Below are positions 7,995 to 16,393 of a stretch of 57,519 nt of DNA, one piece after another. Source of the stretch: CAIKZJ01 sp964626015. Its GTDB lineage: Bacteria > Bacteroidota > Ignavibacteria > Tepidaquicellales > Tepidaquicellaceae. The stretch lies in contig CAZVCC010000014.1 in NCBI GenBank assembly GCA_964626015.1, positions 1-57,519 on the forward strand. Reading direction: 5' to 3'. Below the pieces are notes generated by a model that made no database searches, was not told the DNA's origin, and worked only from the letters and a program-made list of their open reading frames with translations. The number at the start of each line of letters is the position of its first letter. Positions within the stretch are counted from its first letter, which is position 1. The position numbers and the translations under genes were made by a program.

Positions 7995-9074
7995 TTAATA
8001 TGCTGAGTATCTTTTAACTGCTTCGTATAATACTGTGTTTAACATCGAGTTATAATCCATACCTGCATGTCTTGCAGATTTTGGATAACATGAATTGTCC
8101 TGAGGATTAGGAAGAATACCGGGCAGAGGATTAATTTCTATAACATTCGGAATATAATTTTCATCGAGACGAACATCAATACGCGCCCAGTCTTTAATCC
8201 TTAAGACTTTAAATGCATCCTTACAGACTTTTTCGATATGCTCATAAATATTTTTATCTACCTCGGCAGGACATTTAAAAATATCGAGCTGGTTTTCGCG
8301 AGTATCGAAGAACCATTTCACTTCGTAGGAATAAATTTTATTAAATCCTTCTGGAACTGTATCAAGATTAATTTCAACAATCGGCAGCACTCTGACTTCA
8401 TCTCCATTACCGAGCATTGCAACGGTAAACTCCTTGCCAGGGATATAATCCTCAACGAGTGCCGGCTGATTGTAGCTTTCTTTAATTCTTGCAATCTCAC
8501 TATTTAATTCAGCGAGGTTCTTTACGAGGGATGAGTCATAAATACCTTTTGAAGAGCCTTCGTGTAAGGGCTTTACGAATTTGGGGTATTTAAATCCAGA
8601 ATCATTCTTAATAGTTTTATCAGTAATGAAAAATTTGGCATTGGGAACGTTGTAGTAAGATAGTATTTCTTTGCAGCGCGATTTATCGTGGCAGATACCG
8701 ATTGTAATAGAATCGCTTCCGGTATGCTTGATACCAAGCAGTTCAAGCATTGATGGTATCTGCGACTCCCGGGAAGCACCGTTAAAACCTTCGGCAACGT
8801 TGAAGACAAAATCGGGTTTAAGGATTTTGAGTTTTTCGTAGGCATCCTCATTCGCTTCGACAAGCTCAACAGAATGACCTTCTGACTCAAAAGCACAGCG
8901 TATTGCATCAATAGTTTCCATCGAATCCCATTCAGCATAAGTATCGTCAAGACGTTCGGGATAATTCTCAACAAGGTTACGATTAATGTATTTTGCTGCA
9001 TTCCCCGAAACGCCTGTCTGTTCGGCGTTTCCGCCGTTATCGTTTTTAACGTTGTATGTAAGTGCTAATCTCAA
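7995..9074 (-). CDS. ATP-grasp ligase, D-Ala-D-Ala-ligase-like (first of pair)
   Basis: A 359-residue ATP-grasp protein, first gene of its operon. It has FVKPLHEGSSKGI (about 166-178, lysine plus the serine loop typical of Ddl), LVEDYIPGKEFTVAM (hinge), DWARIDVR (Asp300) and VIEINPLPGI (Glu313, Asn315). A long N-terminal extension with an Asn/Gly-rich stretch replaces the Ddl GGxSxE motif. It is related to but clearly distinct from the next gene, so two different ligation steps or a heteromeric ligase are plausible. The substrate is unknown. With kamA and a GNAT downstream, a beta-lysine-containing peptide or amide is a reasonable but untested guess. Confidence 0.9.
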   Translation of the reverse strand: MRLALTYNVKNDNGGNAEQTGVSGNAAKYINRNLVENYPERLDDTYAEWDSMETIDAIRCAFESEGHSVELVEANEDAYEKLKILKPDFVFNVAEGFNGASRESQIPSMLELLGIKHTGSDSITIGICHDKSRCKEILSYYNVPNAKFFITDKTIKNDSGFKYPKFVKPLHEGSSKGIYDSSLVKNLAELNSEIARIKESYNQPALVEDYIPGKEFTVAMLGNGDEVRVLPIVEINLDTVPEGFNKIYSYEVKWFFDTRENQLDIFKCPAEVDKNIYEHIEKVCKDAFKVLRIKDWARIDVRLDENYIPNVIEINPLPGILPNPQDNSCYPKSARHAGMDYNSMLNTVLYEAVKRYSAY

Positions 9075-9106
9075 AAATATTTACAATTAACCAAAATAAA
9101 TTTCAA

Positions 9107-9136
9107 CAAATATAACATTATAACTTTAATAGTCAA
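9107..9136 (-). promoter_or_regulatory. Bacteroidota-type promoter of the ATP-grasp/GNAT/KamA operon
   Basis: On the minus strand TTG (9136-9134) is followed after exactly 19 bases by TATATTTG (9114-9107). This is a full match to TAnnTTTG with the preferred spacing. The -7 box lies 33 bases before the ATG at 9074. Confidence 0.65.
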
Positions 9137-9291
9137 TATTTATTATTAACGGATAGTGCAATAAATAAAGTAAATGCTGATAAGATTTTTGTATCTGAAT
9201 CATGTTTTATACTGCGGAACTTTTACTATTGTTTTTATGTCTTATTATATATAACTTGCTAATAGCAACTAATTATAAACTGATAAAAAGA

Positions 9292-9804
9292 ATGAAAAAG
9301 ATAAAATACATAACAGCGGCAGTGTTACTCGTAACCGGAATTACAGTTTTTTCATCGTGTTCAAAAGAAGCAAACACACAGACGGGTGACAACAAGACAG
9401 GAAATAACACAAGTTTAAATAATCAAAAGGATAAAAAAGGTAAAATGGAACATTTAACAGCAGCAACATTTAAATCAAAAGTATTTAATTACGAAACCAA
9501 CAAAGAGTGGAAGTTTGAGGGCGACAAGCCTGCGATAATAGACTTCTATGCAGACTGGTGCGGACCGTGCAAGATGGTAGCCCCTGTACTTGAAGAGCTT
9601 GCAACGGAATATGACGGCAAGGTTGATATATACAAGGTTGACACAGAAGTTGAGCAGGAACTGGCGGCAGTATTCGGGATAAGAAGCATACCTTCGATAT
9701 TATTTATCCCAAAAGACGGGCAACCGCAGATGTCAGCAGGAGCGATGCCTAAAGAAGGTTTTGTACAAGCAATAAACGAGATACTGCTTCCATCGAACAA
9801 TTAA
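9292..9804 (+). CDS. Thioredoxin-fold lipoprotein
   Basis: A 170-residue exported thioredoxin. The signal peptide MKKIKYITAAVLL ends in FSSC, a lipobox, and is followed by a Thr/Asn/Lys linker. The thioredoxin domain has the active site WCGPC in FYADWCGPCKMVAPVLEEL and the cis-proline loop SIPSI. An open frame extends 30 codons upstream to 9202, but the ATG at 9292 gives a proper lipoprotein signal, so I use it. It probably acts as a periplasmic disulfide reductase or exchange protein. It is divergent from the ATP-grasp operon. Confidence 0.92.
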   Translation: MKKIKYITAAVLLVTGITVFSSCSKEANTQTGDNKTGNNTSLNNQKDKKGKMEHLTAATFKSKVFNYETNKEWKFEGDKPAIIDFYADWCGPCKMVAPVLEELATEYDGKVDIYKVDTEVEQELAAVFGIRSIPSILFIPKDGQPQMSAGAMPKEGFVQAINEILLPSNN

Positions 9805-9883
9805 TGATTGTTTTTCATAGCTGATATATATCCGTTATGTTCTCCTTGAAGCGGGTTTACGAAAAGTGAATCCGCTTCATTTA

Positions 9884-10615
9884 TTATGACCTGAAGAAAG
9901 CAGCATCGACCTGAAGTACCCTTCCTGTTTCCTTGTTAACAAAGGCGGGCTGAATACCGTGAAGTTCAAAACCATAGGAAATGACTCTATCGTACAGGTC
10001 TTTGAAGAGTACCTGTCCATCGTAAAGCTTTAGCAAAGACATTTCCATATAAAGACCTTTGATTTTGGACATGGAATTGACGGCACCGTTCAAAACTTTA
10101 TCTTCATAGCCCTGCGTATCAATTTTAACGAAAATGTTTTTGCAACCCGAAGAATACTTTTCGAAAACAGAATCTAGTTTATATACTTTTGCTTTTTCGG
10201 TTCCAACATATTTAGATTTGGGTGCGGCGGTTTCGTGTTCTTCAAGCATTGTAAGAGCTGAGCTGCTTATTGAGTTTTCGGAGATGTGCATTTCAATTTC
10301 GCCGTCTTCTTCGCCGATAGCGCAGCGTTCTGCGGGAGACCAGTCTGGGTAGGGTTTGGTATTAGCAGACAGGAGTGTATAAGCGATTTTAAGCGGTTCG
10401 AAAGAAACCATCTTTCCTTTATAACCAAGTTTGTAAATCAGTTCGCCGAACTGTCCTGTATTTGCTCCGATATCGAATATCATATCAACTTTGTTGTGAA
10501 CGAGCTGCTTGACAAGAATCTCTTCGTCGGTCATTTTAACATCGACTCCGAACTTATTGCCGATTTTTCTTAAAGCCATTTCAGACTTAATCTTATACAG
10601 TTTTAGTTTTGACAT
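9884..10615 (-). CDS. FkbM family SAM-dependent methyltransferase
   Basis: A 243-residue class I methyltransferase. The SAM-binding motif is FDIGANTGQFGE, followed by VSFEPL (acidic residue for the ribose), and the family signature FVKIDTQGYEDKVLNGA is near residues 157-173. FkbM proteins O-methylate sugars or polyketides. It is the last gene of a three-gene operon after two glycosyltransferases, starting 1 base after the GT2 stop, so it probably methylates the glycan they build. Confidence 0.92.
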   Translation of the reverse strand: MSKLKLYKIKSEMALRKIGNKFGVDVKMTDEEILVKQLVHNKVDMIFDIGANTGQFGELIYKLGYKGKMVSFEPLKIAYTLLSANTKPYPDWSPAERCAIGEEDGEIEMHISENSISSSALTMLEEHETAAPKSKYVGTEKAKVYKLDSVFEKYSSGCKNIFVKIDTQGYEDKVLNGAVNSMSKIKGLYMEMSLLKLYDGQVLFKDLYDRVISYGFELHGIQPAFVNKETGRVLQVDAAFFRS

Positions 10616-10616
10616 A

Positions 10617-11381
10617 TTATAATAGTTTTCTTCCTTTAATAATATAAACCATGAATTTAAAGGAAAGTTTAATGTGATTTATTACCACGCTGAAGCAATT
10701 GAAATGTGTGCACAGCATACGGAATCTTTCTTTTAAAGACTTAATTGTGTATTGCCGCGAATACCCACCAATTAAGAACTTAGACAAGGTTAGGTTTGTG
10801 TTAATAACTTTGGTGCATTTTTCAAGAAGTTTGATTGCCCAGTCTATATCGGCGACGAACTTATAGTTAATATCGTACTCTTCACAGAGGAGCCGCTTTG
10901 CAATCATAGACTGGTGGGACACGAGCATACCATCAATCATTTTTTTCCAGTTGAGTTCTTTGGGAGGAATCTTCAGTGTACGGTTTCCGTAGCTATATCC
11001 GTTTTCATCAATCATCTCTGTATCGCCGTAGTACAAGTCGGCGTCAGTAACATCAGCGAACACTTTATCAAGGATATCATCTTCGGCAGGGATATCACCA
11101 GCATTAATGAACCAGACATAATCGCCTTTAGAGGCTTTAAGTCCTTTATTCATGGCGTCGTAGATGCCGTTATCTTTTTCACTAAGGAAGAAGCTGATAA
11201 TATCTTTGTTAGAGTTAATAACATCGAGAGTGCCATCTGTTGAGGCACCGTCGATTACTATGTACTCGAGATTGTCATACTTCTGACTGCGTACGGCTTT
11301 AACAGTTTTAAGAAGGTTCTCTTTGTTGTTGAAGACAACCGTAATGATACTAACTTTTGGTTTTGGGTTGAAGTTATTCAC
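10617..11381 (-). CDS. Glycosyltransferase family 2
   Basis: A 254-residue GT-A fold transferase. It opens with KVSIITVVFNN, followed by VIDGASTDGT (nucleotide binding), the SEKDNGIYDAMNKGL block typical of the WcaA/WbbD-type subgroup, and WFINAGD in place of the usual DxD. The start codon is GTG and directly follows the stop of the upstream GT4 gene, implying coupled translation. It probably adds one sugar to a surface glycan. Donor and acceptor cannot be read from the sequence. Confidence 0.93.
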   Translation of the reverse strand: MNNFNPKPKVSIITVVFNNKENLLKTVKAVRSQKYDNLEYIVIDGASTDGTLDVINSNKDIISFFLSEKDNGIYDAMNKGLKASKGDYVWFINAGDIPAEDDILDKVFADVTDADLYYGDTEMIDENGYSYGNRTLKIPPKELNWKKMIDGMLVSHQSMIAKRLLCEEYDINYKFVADIDWAIKLLEKCTKVINTNLTLSKFLIGGYSRQYTIKSLKERFRMLCTHFNCFSVVINHIKLSFKFMVYIIKGRKLL

Positions 11382-12476
11382 TTAAGAAAGAACCTCCCTG
11401 TAGAAGTTATATGTTTCTTCGGCGCATTTATCCCAAGAAAAAAGCTTCTCTCTATCGTATCCTTTTTGAATTAAGCTGTTACGGATGTCTTTGTCATTAA
11501 TGATAGTATCAATGCATGAAGAGAGTTCTTCTGGAGAATCCGGGTTGAAGTACATACCTGCATTGCCGCCAATTTCGGGTAAAGAGCCAACATTCGTTGC
11601 AACGATAGGACAACCGTAATACATTGCTTCGAGCAGGGGTATTCCGAAACCCTCGTATTTAGAGGGGTAAACGAATGCTGCTGCATACTTGTAGAGGTTA
11701 GCCATCTTCTTATCGTTTGCTCCGACCTGCACGAATGTGTTTTGAAGACCTGCTTTGGAAATCAATTCTGATTCGGCTTTAGTGAATGCCCCGCCACCGC
11801 AGCAAATGAGCTTATAATTGATTCTGAGTGATTTATTTATTTCGAACAGTTTAAGCATGACAGAAAAATTCTTATAGCTTCTTCTATCGCCGATATAGAG
11901 AATGTAGCTGCCGTTTATAATTGACTTCTCGCTTATATCATACTTAAGAGAATTAGCGAGATAGATTACTTTTATCTTTTTGGTTTTGAGGTCGTACATG
12001 TTCTCAAGGTCTTTGCGGGTGGATTCAGAGATACAGATAATACCGTCGGCTTTATCGATTGCAATTTTCTTGAGTTTAGCAGACCTATCGAGTTTAGAAA
12101 AGTTTTCGGAGAATTTATCGTGAGTAAAATCGTAGACTGTGACTATTCGTTTATGCTTATTGCTTACGTTGATATCGCCGAAATAGGTCTGGTGCATTAT
12201 ATCAAAGCTCTGTTTTTCTGCAAACCTTTCGAAGAGAGGTTTTTGGAGAGTAATGGACAGAAGTTTGGTCTTAGGAATATGTTTTATTTTAGAGCCGGAG
12301 AAGACAGAAAACTTATCGGAAAAATTTTCGAGACCGTATTCGTTTATGAACCTGCCCATATAGAGCAAGATCTCGGTATTAAAATCCGGCATTCTTCTGA
12401 TTAATTCAAAATAATAGCGGGAGACGCCGCCATATTTTTGAATCAGGAATATTTCGTTATCGTAGAGAATTCTCAT
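11382..12476 (-). CDS. Glycosyltransferase family 4 (GT-B)
   Basis: A 364-residue GT-B enzyme. The N-terminal acceptor domain opens MRILYDNEIFLIQKYGGVSRY, with the YGGVSRY element common in mannosyl/rhamnosyl GT4 enzymes. The C-terminal donor domain has LYIGDRRSYKNF, then EGFGIPLLEAMYYGCPIV with the EX7E motif, and SLPEIGG. It is the first gene of a three-gene glycan operon followed by GT2 and an FkbM methyltransferase. No promoter of the TAnnTTTG type was found directly upstream, where repeat-rich DNA begins. Confidence 0.93.
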   Translation of the reverse strand: MRILYDNEIFLIQKYGGVSRYYFELIRRMPDFNTEILLYMGRFINEYGLENFSDKFSVFSGSKIKHIPKTKLLSITLQKPLFERFAEKQSFDIMHQTYFGDINVSNKHKRIVTVYDFTHDKFSENFSKLDRSAKLKKIAIDKADGIICISESTRKDLENMYDLKTKKIKVIYLANSLKYDISEKSIINGSYILYIGDRRSYKNFSVMLKLFEINKSLRINYKLICCGGGAFTKAESELISKAGLQNTFVQVGANDKKMANLYKYAAAFVYPSKYEGFGIPLLEAMYYGCPIVATNVGSLPEIGGNAGMYFNPDSPEELSSCIDTIINDKDIRNSLIQKGYDREKLFSWDKCAEETYNFYREVLS

Positions 12477-12526
12477 TTAATAATTTACTAAAAACAGAAA
12501 TAGCAGAAAATCTAATTAGTTATACT

Positions 12527-12653
12527 GGTATTAAAGAGCGCACACTGATCAGAACTGAAGGATTATGATTTATACTGATTTAGCGGGGATACTATTTAGG
12601 TATTAAAGAACGGACACTGATCAGAACTGAAGGATTGTGATTTGCACAGATTT
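12527..12653. repeat. 55-bp direct repeat pair
   Basis: Two copies (12527-12581 and 12599-12653), 72 bases apart start to start, with about six mismatches. Both contain ACACTGATCAGAACTGAAGG followed by a GATTxTGATTT block. Looser relatives lie near 24079-24130 and 24161-24210, so this is a dispersed family. Confidence 0.75.
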
Positions 12654-12848
12654 TGATTTAGAATGTGTTTTATGAATGTAAATGAGCATAGAATTACGGA
12701 GGGAGAATAAGCGGAGGGGTGAATTACACCTGACTGAGGGCGGAGGAAGAGCCGAGATAGGATTAATTATATATGATTTGGAGTGAATATGGAGTGGGTT
12801 TATAGTGGATATGAAGTGAATTTTAGGATTGTATTATTTAGGAGGTTT

Positions 12849-12887
12849 ATTAGCTGTTTTTGATGTTTTAGGTTATGAACAGCTAAT
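12849..12887. repeat. Perfect 10-bp inverted repeat
   Basis: Arms ATTAGCTGTT (12849-12858) and AACAGCTAAT (12878-12887) are separated by 19 bases. There is no T run after it, so it is not an obvious terminator. It could be a protein-binding site or part of an old mobile unit. Confidence 0.5.
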
Positions 12888-13055
12888 TGAATGTTTATCT
12901 TTACAAATGTAATATAATTTTTTGTGATTGTCAAGAGGTCTTTGAATTTTATTTTCTATATTATAATATGCAGATGGGGTGGGGTTTTTGGAGAGGGGAA
13001 ATGCGAATCCGGGCGATTATTTACAAGCAAATCTGTTAAAACAATGCAGTTAAGA

Positions 13056-13132
13056 AATAAAGATAAACACAAAAAATTCAACGCAAGGCTCGCAAAGATG
13101 AACAAAGTCCGCAAAGAGAACAAAGAACAATT
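13056..13132. repeat. CGCAAAG-type degenerate repeat
   Basis: Four nearby variants of the unit (C/G)GCAAAG(A/G) occur after AACGCAAGGCTCGCAAAGA. They are related to stretches at about 22895-22950 and 23900-23940. A short open frame across it (12924-13145) has the low-complexity Lys/Arg/Asn composition expected of this repeat and is not called a gene. Confidence 0.65.
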
Positions 13133-13284
13133 TGTTAAGTTTTAAAATGATGAATAAATTGGAGGAAAAGGGTTAAAAAAGATTTTTTTGTTTGTAATTC
13201 GGTTTGTGCGATTTACAGTTTTTATAACGTTTAAAATTAATATTTTGTGAGTTAACTTTAATAATTAAACTATTTTAAATTAAT

Positions 13285-13899
13285 ATGAAAATTACAAAGT
13301 ATTTATTATCGATAGTTGTATTACTTTTTGCTGCGTCTTCATTTTCGGGATGCGGTTACAACTCATTAGTATCTTCGGAGGAGACTATAAGTTCGGCATG
13401 GGCTCAGGTAGAGAATCAATATCAGAGAAGGGCTGACCTTATTCCAAATCTTGTACAGACGGTTCAGGGTGCGGCAGATTTTGAGAAAAGCGTTCTTACT
13501 GAAGTAACGGAAATGAGAAGCAGAGTAGGACAGGTAAAGCTGAGCGCTGAAGACCTGAACGATCCAGAGAAATTTGCGAAGTATCAGCAGGCACAGGACG
13601 GTTTATCTTCTGCACTTTCGAGACTTCTTGTTGTAACGGAGAACTACCCACAGTTAAGGTCGAATGAAAATTTTCTTCAGCTTCAATCACAGCTTGAGGG
13701 AACGGAGAACAGGATATCGGTTGAGAGAAAGAAGTTTAACGAAGCAGTACAGGCATTCAACACACAGGTCAGAAGTTTTCCGACCATAATAACGGCGAAG
13801 ATTTTCGGTTTTAAGGAAAAGCCATACTTCAAAGGCAAGGAAGGCAGCGAGAATGCACCTGACGTAAACTTTGATTTTAATAAGAAGGACAAGAAATAG
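13285..13899 (+). CDS. lemA: LemA family lipoprotein
   Basis: A 204-residue LemA protein. The N-terminal signal ends in SFSGC (lipobox). The helical LemA domain follows, with the family block SAWAQVENQYQRRADLIPNL (about 41-60), TVQGAADFEKSVLTEVTEMRS in overview, and LRSNENFLQLQSQLEGTENRI with the conserved RISVERKKFN. LemA proteins are membrane-anchored four-helix proteins of unsettled function. The gene lies 34 bases before the nucleotidyltransferase/phosphomannomutase-like fusion on the same strand, so they are probably co-transcribed. Confidence 0.95.
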   Translation: MKITKYLLSIVVLLFAASSFSGCGYNSLVSSEETISSAWAQVENQYQRRADLIPNLVQTVQGAADFEKSVLTEVTEMRSRVGQVKLSAEDLNDPEKFAKYQQAQDGLSSALSRLLVVTENYPQLRSNENFLQLQSQLEGTENRISVERKKFNEAVQAFNTQVRSFPTIITAKIFGFKEKPYFKGKEGSENAPDVNFDFNKKDKK

Positions 13900-13933
13900 A
13901 TTTAATGTATAATTTAAACTAAACGAAGAAGTT

Positions 13934-16369
13934 ATGCAGGCGGTAATAATGGCGGGGGGGTTCGGCACGAGGTTAAGACCTTTGACGAACAGCATACCGA
14001 AACCGATGGTTCCGATTGTCAATGTCCCAATGCTTGAGCATGTTATAACACTGCTTAAGAAGTATGACATTACTGACTTCGTGATGCTGCTATATTACCA
14101 GCCTGAAATTATAAGACGGTATTTTGATGACGGTTCACAGTTCGGGGTAAGCATAAAGTATGTGCTACCCGATAAAGATTACGGAACGGCGGGTGCAGTA
14201 AAGCTTTCCGAGAAGTACATAAAAGATGATTTCTTAGTAATAAGCGGAGATGTGCTGACGGATTTTGACCTTGGTGCGATACATAAATATCACAACGAGA
14301 AAAAATCAGTTGCGACGTTATCGCTGTACAGCTCGGAGAATCCTCTTCAATACGGAATAGTGCTTACTGATAACGATGATAAGATAGTAAGGTTTCTTGA
14401 GAAGCCATCATCGTCGGAGGTTTTTTCAGATACGATAAACACGGGCATATACTGTTTCAGCAAAGATGTATTTCAATACATACCAGAGGGTGAGAACTAT
14501 GATTTTTCAAAAGATTTATTTCCGTATCTGCTTGAGTATCAGATTCCTTTGTATGGTTATAAAAGCACGGGATACTGGAGGGACGTAGGAAATTTAGAAG
14601 AATACATATCTGCAAACCTTGATGTGCTTGCCGGAAAGCTGAGTCATATAAGCTTTAACAATACAAACGGAAGCTGTATAAGCAACACTGCGATGATAGA
14701 GGCGGGTGCGACAGTTGAGAACTCTGTGATAGGTAATGAAGTATTGATTGAAAAGGGTGCGGAAGTAAAGAACTCGATAATCTGGAACAACGTAATAATA
14801 CATCAGAATGCGAAAGTGCTTTATGATGTGATAGGAAAGAACTGCGAAGTCGGGGAGAACACGAGAATAAATGATTTTGTGTTTATCGGCGACAACTGCA
14901 TGATAGGAAAGAATGTGTTTATCAGTTCGAGCATAAAGATATGGGACAAGAAGACGATAGACAACAATGCTAAGATAACGCGGAGCTTAATACAGGAAGA
15001 CACGTTCTTCAATGACCTATTCACGGATTCAAGAATAACGGGACTTTCGAACCTTCAGATAAATCCTGAGTTTGCGGCAAAGCTTGGTTCGGTTTACGGA
15101 GCGTTTTTAGGACAGAACAAGAGCATGCTTGCGGGACGCGACATAGACGACATTTCAAACATGATAAAGCGATCGATAACATCGGGGGCGCTATCGGCGG
15201 GTGTGAACGTATCGGATTTACAGGTGATACCGATTCCGATTTTACGTCAAGAGCTGAAGAGCGGCGGACATTCGGGAGGAATATTTGTGAGGAAGTCGCC
15301 ATTTGACCCTGGTTCAACGGATATAATATTTCTTGATAAAGACGGAAAGGATTTATCGAGCAGTAAGACAAAATCGATTGAGAGGTCATTCTTCAGCGAG
15401 GAATACCAGAGAGCAGATTATTTAAATGTCGGATCGCTGAAATATCCAGAAAGAACAAACTTAAAGTACAAAGAGCACTTTATTGATTCATTAGACATAG
15501 AGAGTATAAGGAAAAGAAAATTCAAACTTGTACTTGATTATTCACACGGAATAACGTCAACAATATTTCCGAACATACTGGGCGAGTTCAACTGTGAAGT
15601 GGTTTCGCTTTCGGCACATCTTGACAAGGAAAGGATTACGAGAGAAGAAAATGAATTTAAGAAATCGTTTGAGAATTTCAGGTATGTTGTAAGGTCATTG
15701 AATTTTGACCTCGGGTTTATGATAGACGCTGGCGGCGAGAAGCTATGGCTGGCGACGCATGAGGGAAGGGTTTTGAACGATTACAGATTTCTTGTGGTGG
15801 TATTAAAGATGTTTTTGATGGCGACGCCGGGTGTGAAGAAGGTTGCGGTACCAGTACAGGCATCGAGAGAGGTTGACATGGTAGCATCAGAATACGGGAC
15901 GGAAGTGATAAGGGTGAAAGACTCGCATTACAGCATGATGACAGCATGCAACGACAAAGAAGTAAGGTTTGCGGGAGGAACGAGACGCGGAGTATTTTTC
16001 CCCGATTTCATATATGCAACGGACGGAATGTTTGCGATAGCGAAAATACTTGAGATGCAGGCAAAGATAAAAATGACGGTAGAAGAGGTTGACAAACTAA
16101 TACCGAACCTTGTGATGAAGAAAATAAACATACCATGCACGAGGGAAGACAAGGGAAAGATAATGCGATTGTTTATGGAAGACACGATACAATTCAAGCA
16201 ACAGCTGATAGACGGAGTGAAGGTATTTTTAAACGACACGGACACGGTACTTTGCATACCAGACAAATCGAGGAACATAGTGCATTTAAACGTGGAGACG
16301 GACATGGAAGAAAAGACGGACAATTTAATAAATATATACAAGAGCAAAATACAAGATTACATAAGCTAA
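13934..16369 (+). CDS. Sugar-1-P nucleotidyltransferase / phosphomannomutase-like fusion
   Basis: An 811-residue three-part protein. Residues 1-235 are a nucleotidyltransferase (MAGGFGTRLRPLTNSIPKPM, SGDVLTDFD, FLEKP, NTGIY), probably a mannose-1-phosphate guanylyltransferase. Residues 245-355 form left-handed beta-helix hexapeptides (IGNEVLIEKGAEV type). Residues 380-811 have a phosphomannomutase/phosphoglucomutase fold. The mutase part lacks the TASHNP phosphoserine loop (GGHSGGIFV at 444-452 instead) and the DGDGDR metal loop (MIDAGGEKL at 596-604). Similar fusions exist in cyanobacteria, as I recall them, with the same changes. It likely supplies GDP-mannose or a related sugar nucleotide for surface glycans; the mutase domain is probably not a standard mutase. 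Confidence 0.92.
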   Translation: MQAVIMAGGFGTRLRPLTNSIPKPMVPIVNVPMLEHVITLLKKYDITDFVMLLYYQPEIIRRYFDDGSQFGVSIKYVLPDKDYGTAGAVKLSEKYIKDDFLVISGDVLTDFDLGAIHKYHNEKKSVATLSLYSSENPLQYGIVLTDNDDKIVRFLEKPSSSEVFSDTINTGIYCFSKDVFQYIPEGENYDFSKDLFPYLLEYQIPLYGYKSTGYWRDVGNLEEYISANLDVLAGKLSHISFNNTNGSCISNTAMIEAGATVENSVIGNEVLIEKGAEVKNSIIWNNVIIHQNAKVLYDVIGKNCEVGENTRINDFVFIGDNCMIGKNVFISSSIKIWDKKTIDNNAKITRSLIQEDTFFNDLFTDSRITGLSNLQINPEFAAKLGSVYGAFLGQNKSMLAGRDIDDISNMIKRSITSGALSAGVNVSDLQVIPIPILRQELKSGGHSGGIFVRKSPFDPGSTDIIFLDKDGKDLSSSKTKSIERSFFSEEYQRADYLNVGSLKYPERTNLKYKEHFIDSLDIESIRKRKFKLVLDYSHGITSTIFPNILGEFNCEVVSLSAHLDKERITREENEFKKSFENFRYVVRSLNFDLGFMIDAGGEKLWLATHEGRVLNDYRFLVVVLKMFLMATPGVKKVAVPVQASREVDMVASEYGTEVIRVKDSHYSMMTACNDKEVRFAGGTRRGVFFPDFIYATDGMFAIAKILEMQAKIKMTVEEVDKLIPNLVMKKINIPCTREDKGKIMRLFMEDTIQFKQQLIDGVKVFLNDTDTVLCIPDKSRNIVHLNVETDMEEKTDNLINIYKSKIQDYIS

Positions 16370-16393
16370 TTTTAGAAAATTAATTTATTTGAG

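Larger units (their letters stand above)
12477..13284. other. Gene-free region with dispersed repeats
   Basis: I see no convincing gene in these 808 bases. They hold a 55-bp direct repeat pair (12527-12653), G-rich irregular sequence with a loose period near 12 bases (about 12780-12840), a 10-bp inverted repeat at 12849-12887, and a CGCAAAG-type repeat (about 13056-13132). The last 90 bases are AT-rich and should contain the lemA promoter, but no TAnnTTTG box stands out. Confidence 0.7.

Noticed and set aside
12924..13145. 73-codon plus-strand open frame
   Set aside because: Its second half is the CGCAAAG repeat read as Lys/Asn/Arg; similar frames arise wherever this repeat occurs.
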